A stretch of 8,845 nt of DNA from UKL13-2 sp031368465 (lineage in GTDB: Bacteria > Pseudomonadota > Gammaproteobacteria > Burkholderiales > Usitatibacteraceae), in assembly GCA_031368465.1 (NCBI GenBank), contig JANMNT010000159.1:1-8845 (forward strand), in the 5' to 3' direction. The notes beneath the pieces are model-generated. The model ran no database searches. It had not been told where the DNA came from and worked only from the letters and a program-made list of their open reading frames with translations. Positions 6,537 through 8,845 of the stretch are shown piece after piece. The first letter of the stretch is position 1; every line of letters begins with the position of its first letter. The translations under genes were made by a program, and so were the position numbers.

Positions 6537-6638
6537 TACGGCAGTTCGAACGTGTTGGATCGCTTCGAAACGCTGACGCGTCGCGCGTCGCGATAACGTT
6601 AGTCGACCAGAGCCAATCCGTAATCGGCCCGGCGTGAT
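6537..6638. other. Convergent intergenic gap without clear terminator
   Basis: Two genes end towards each other here (the FecR-domain gene from the left, fbpC from the right). I see no GC stem followed by a T run in either direction. The gap contains the palindromes GTTCGAAC (6544-6551) and GACGCGTC (6575-6582), and a tandem CGCGTCG pair (6577-6590) that could fold in RNA but lacks a U tract. Confidence 0.4.
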
Positions 6639-7703
6639 TTATGACGCGGCAAACGCGACGACGTGGTCAATTTCCAGTTGGATGCCAATTTTCTGGCCTA
6701 ACTCGTGGTTGTGGTGCGACGGCACCAACGACAACACCTCGGTGCCGCTGTCGAGTTTGAGTGTGTACAAAATGTCGGCACCACGGAACGCTTTGTGCAC
6801 CACCTGCGCTGTGGCGGGGCTCGCGTCGTCGTGCTGGATATCATCCGGACGCAGCAATACATCGTAGCTTGCGTTATTAACCACGTCGCTTTCGGCAATG
6901 TTGGTCGGATGCATGAGTCCCAACTCGGTTGCAACAAGCCCATCCGCATTACCACGACCGCTGATGAGCACCCCCTGACCAACAAAGTCGGCCACAAAAC
7001 GGGTTGCCGGGCGGTGATATAGGTTATATGCGGTGTCGGCTTGTTCAATCACACCCTGGTTCATCACGCTAATCTGGTCGGCAATCGAAAATGCCTCGTG
7101 CTGATCGTGGGTGACAAACAGGGCGGTGGTGTTGAGTTTTTTCAATAGCGCGCGTACTTCGAGGGCGATTCGTTCGCGCATTTCGACGTCCAGACTTGAG
7201 AACGGCTCATCCATCAACAGTAGTTTTGGTCGGGGGGCGAGGGCGCGCGCAAGTGCAACGCGTTGCCGCTGTCCACCCGAAAGCTCGTGTGGATAGCGTT
7301 TTGCAAAAGCGTCCAGGCCGACCAGCTCGAGCATTTCAGCACAGCGTTCGCTTCGCTCTTGTTCGCTCAAGGTATGCAGGCCGAAAGCAACGTTGTCTTG
7401 GACCGACAGGTGGGGGAACAAGGCGTAGTCTTGGAAAATGTAGCCAATCCCGCGTCGTTCCGGTTCGACAAAGGTGTGTTGATCTGTCATAACCATGCCG
7501 TTGACAGAAACAGACCCGCTGACCGGCCGTTCAAACCCCGCGACCAGCCTGAGGATGGTGGTTTTGCCACATCCACTTGGTCCTAAAAGGCATGAAATGT
7601 CGCCTCTTTCGATGGCGAAATCGAGGTTTTGGCAGATTGGTTTTCCACCCGGGTAGGCAAAGGTGGCGGCTTTGATTGAGAGCAGGTTTTCTGGATTGAC
7701 CAT
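6639..7703 (-). CDS. fbpC: Iron(III) ABC transporter ATP-binding protein FbpC
   Basis: Cytoplasmic ATPase of a ferric-iron importer, 354 residues from the ATG at 7703. Two codons earlier a TTG (7709) is in frame, but it lies inside the putative -10 box, so the ATG is preferred. Motifs are Walker A GPSGCGKT (41-48), Q-loop Gln91 in YIFQDYALFPHLS, signature LSGGQRQRVALARAL (141-155), Walker B LLLMDEP (161-167), D-loop SSLD (169-172) and H-loop H199. A C-terminal domain of about 115 residues, including VLLRPDDIQ, resembles the regulatory TOBE-type domain of FbpC/PotA/CysA-like ATPases. Divergence from an FbpA-type iron-binding gene across a Fur-like palindrome supports the iron assignment over polyamine or sulfate. 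The matching permease gene is not in the window and is probably to the right of fbpA. Confidence 0.9.
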   Translation of the reverse strand: MVNPENLLSIKAATFAYPGGKPICQNLDFAIERGDISCLLGPSGCGKTTILRLVAGFERPVSGSVSVNGMVMTDQHTFVEPERRGIGYIFQDYALFPHLSVQDNVAFGLHTLSEQERSERCAEMLELVGLDAFAKRYPHELSGGQRQRVALARALAPRPKLLLMDEPFSSLDVEMRERIALEVRALLKKLNTTALFVTHDQHEAFSIADQISVMNQGVIEQADTAYNLYHRPATRFVADFVGQGVLISGRGNADGLVATELGLMHPTNIAESDVVNNASYDVLLRPDDIQHDDASPATAQVVHKAFRGADILYTLKLDSGTEVLSLVPSHHNHELGQKIGIQLEIDHVVAFAAS

Positions 7704-7708
7704 GCCCA

Positions 7709-7714
7709 ATTATA
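7709..7714 (-). promoter_or_regulatory. Putative -10 box of fbpC, very close to its ATG
   Basis: On the minus strand a perfect TATAAT is followed by only TGGGC before the fbpC ATG. With normal spacing the transcript would begin at or within a base or two of the start codon, suggesting a leaderless or near-leaderless mRNA. The -35 zone is weak: TCAAAT at 17 bp, or TTGTCA at 20 bp; the latter overlaps the first base of the Fur-like palindrome. Confidence 0.45.
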
Positions 7715-7733
7715 CCCATCTCAGCTGAATAAT

Positions 7734-7763
7734 TTGACAAATGCGAATCATTCGCATTAATAT
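7734..7763 (+). promoter_or_regulatory. Sigma70-type promoter of fbpA
   Basis: TTGACA (7734-7739, perfect -35) and TAATAT (7758-7763, 4 of 6 matches to TATAAT) are spaced by 18 bp and point towards fbpA. The spacer is filled by the Fur-like palindrome, the classic position for repression by iron-loaded Fur. Transcription would start near 7770, leaving a leader of about 108 nt. Confidence 0.65.
7740..7758. promoter_or_regulatory. Fur box (19-bp perfect 9-1-9 palindrome)
   Basis: AATGCGAATCATTCGCATT is AATGCGAAT, a central C, and its exact reverse complement. The 9-1-9 layout and the AATG..AAT half-site match the classical Fur consensus closely, with differences mainly inside each arm. It lies between two iron-uptake genes and inside the fbpA promoter, so Fur control of fbpA, and probably of fbpC, is a strong inference. 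A second half-site, AATGCGAGA, lies exactly 30 bp downstream (7770-7778). Confidence 0.82.
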
Positions 7764-7809
7764 TAAGCCAATGCGAGAAATATTGCCAATCTAACAAAGA
7801 CCCGTCGCC

Positions 7810-7824
7810 GCCAACGCCGTTGGC
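7810..7824 (+). other. Small perfect hairpin in the fbpA leader
   Basis: GCCAAC-gcc-GTTGGC forms a 6-bp stem with a 3-nt loop inside the predicted fbpA 5' leader, 53 nt before the GTG start. No T run follows, so it is not an intrinsic terminator. It might stabilise the mRNA or be incidental. Confidence 0.35.
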
Positions 7825-7877
7825 CCAGCGTCCGAACCAGTCCCCACAATCACCCAAAAAAACCAAAGGAATCATCA

Positions 7878-8845
7878 GTGAAACGACATCTTTTCAATCT
7901 TGCCGGCGCAGCTAGCCTTGTACTACTCACCACTGCCGCTGCCGCACAACAACAGGTATTGAATCTTTATTCTTCGCGGCACTATCAGACCGACGAGGCG
8001 CTGTATGCAAACTTCGAGAAAGCAACCGGCATCAAAATCAATCGTATTGAAGGCCCGGAAGATCCATTGCTCGACCGCCTGAAAAATGAAGGCGCACGCA
8101 GCCCGGCGGATGTGTTGATCACGGTCGACATGGGTCGATTATTGAAGGCGCAGGAGTCCGGCCTGTTCCAGCCGATCAAATCGGCAAAACTGGAGAGTAT
8201 CGTGCCGCTGGATTTGCGTGCGGCAGATGGTTCATGGTTCGGCTTTTCAGTGCGTGCGCGACCCATCTACTATGCAAAATCCAAAATTGATGCCAAACAG
8301 TTGCCGGATTACGAAAGTCTGGCGGACCCGAAATGGAAAGGCAAAATCTGCACCCGTTCCGGCGGTCATCCCTACAACCTGTCGATGATGAGCTCCATGA
8401 TTGCAGCGCATGGCCCTGTCAAGGCCGAGGAATGGGCGCGTGGCGTGGTGGCAAATATGGCCAGACAACCGATGGGTGGCGACACCGATCAAATCAAGGC
8501 TGTCGCCGCGGGTGAATGCCAGATCGCAATCGGCAACACCTATTATTTTGTGCGTTTGATGAAATCCGACAAACCAGACGACAAAGCCATCGTTGAAAAA
8601 GTCGGGGTGATTTTCCCGAACCAAACCGGACCCAACGGGCGCGGTGCTCATATCAATATTTCAGGTGCAGGCGTCACCAAATACGCGCCTAACAGGGACA
8701 ATGCGATCAAATTTCTCGAGTATCTCGCCAGTCCCGCCGCGCAGGAATATTTTGCCAACGGCAATAATGAGTATCCGATTGCGGGTAAGCCGGCCAATCC
8801 ACAACTGGCGGCGTTGGGACCGTTCAAGCGTGACCCGCTAAAGAT
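7878..8845 (+). CDS. fbpA: Periplasmic iron(III)-binding protein FbpA (partial, 3' end outside window)
   Basis: Periplasmic ferric-iron receptor of the FbpA/FutA/IdiA family; 322 codons are present and roughly 15-20 are expected to be missing at the right edge. It starts with GTG at 7878, chosen because AAAGGA (7865-7870) lies 7 nt upstream and a signal peptide (KRHLFNLAGAASLVLLTTAAAA) follows at once, cut near residue 23. Probable iron ligands are H35 and Y36 in YSSRHYQTD, Y166 in SGGHPYNLS, and Y222-Y223 in GNTYYFVRL. Their spacing parallels the His plus four-Tyr set (H14, Y15, Y146, Y202, Y203) that I recall for Campylobacter cFbpA, so this is the tyrosine-rich class rather than the Neisseria His/Glu type. 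Other family blocks are DVLITVDMGRLLKAQESGLFQP, DPKWKGKICTRSGGHPYN cores and LEYLASPAAQEYFA. A Fur-like palindrome in its promoter implies induction under iron shortage. Confidence 0.93.
   Translation, partial: MKRHLFNLAGAASLVLLTTAAAAQQQVLNLYSSRHYQTDEALYANFEKATGIKINRIEGPEDPLLDRLKNEGARSPADVLITVDMGRLLKAQESGLFQPIKSAKLESIVPLDLRAADGSWFGFSVRARPIYYAKSKIDAKQLPDYESLADPKWKGKICTRSGGHPYNLSMMSSMIAAHGPVKAEEWARGVVANMARQPMGGDTDQIKAVAAGECQIAIGNTYYFVRLMKSDKPDDKAIVEKVGVIFPNQTGPNGRGAHINISGAGVTKYAPNRDNAIKFLEYLASPAAQEYFANGNNEYPIAGKPANPQLAALGPFKRDPLK

Noticed and set aside
6577..6592. Tandem CGCGTCG repeat as a bidirectional terminator between converging genes.
   Set aside because: It lacks a T run on either strand and the possible stem is short and ambiguous; two copies of a 7-mer are not enough to call a repeat family.
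8247..8651. A 134-codon minus-strand frame inside fbpA.
   Set aside because: The plus-strand frame encodes a continuous FbpA with its metal ligands; the antisense frame shows nothing recognisable.

Overview
The window looks like an ordinary chromosomal segment of a proteobacterium, most likely a betaproteobacterium. The clues are moderately GC-rich coding DNA, tightly packed genes with start/stop overlaps, a CysB-type regulator, CysM, and a PolB-like 3'-5' exonuclease of a type I associate with proteobacteria. There is no mobile element, phage gene, CRISPR array, tRNA or rRNA. The taxonomic call is an inference from protein style, not from a marker gene.

Left part (1-4279): a sulfur-acquisition block. 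On the minus strand lies an SsuA/SsuC/SsuB-type ABC importer for organosulfur compounds (probably aliphatic sulfonates). Its binding protein is at 1331-2350, its permease at 432-1301 and its ATPase at 1-435; the ATPase is cut by the left window edge. The permease and ATPase genes overlap by ATGA. Divergent from it, across a 130-bp AT-rich region with a perfect CTTAT-N5-ATAAG dyad, is a CysB-family LysR regulator (2481-3386). That regulator in turn overlaps by ATGA with cysM (3383-4279), cysteine synthase B. The arrangement suggests one regulator controlling uptake of organic sulfur and, in its own operon, a cysteine-forming enzyme. No desulfonating monooxygenase (SsuD or similar) lies in the window.

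Middle part (4280-6638): a 335-bp gene-free stretch ends in a 9-bp inverted repeat just before a predicted PolB-like 3'-5' exonuclease (4615-5391). A secreted FecR-domain protein with a long, very charged helical tail follows on the same strand (5481-6536). Neither has an obvious functional link to its neighbours.

Right part (6639-8845): an iron(III) uptake locus. fbpC (ATPase, minus strand) and fbpA (periplasmic iron-binding protein, plus strand, cut by the right edge) diverge from a 174-bp region. That region carries a perfect 19-bp 9-1-9 palindrome, AATGCGAATCATTCGCATT, with the layout of a Fur box. The palindrome fills the spacer of a TTGACA-N18-TAATAT promoter facing fbpA. A TATAAT box facing fbpC lies only 5 nt before its ATG, which may make that mRNA leaderless. 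The permease fbpB is presumably beyond the right edge.

I found no convincing evidence for an undescribed multi-gene system. The items most worth a second look are the Fur-type divergent promoter and its possible leaderless transcript, the altered ligand motif in the CysB-like regulator, the regulator-cysM coupling, the FecR-domain protein with a charged tail, and the inverted repeat before the exonuclease gene.
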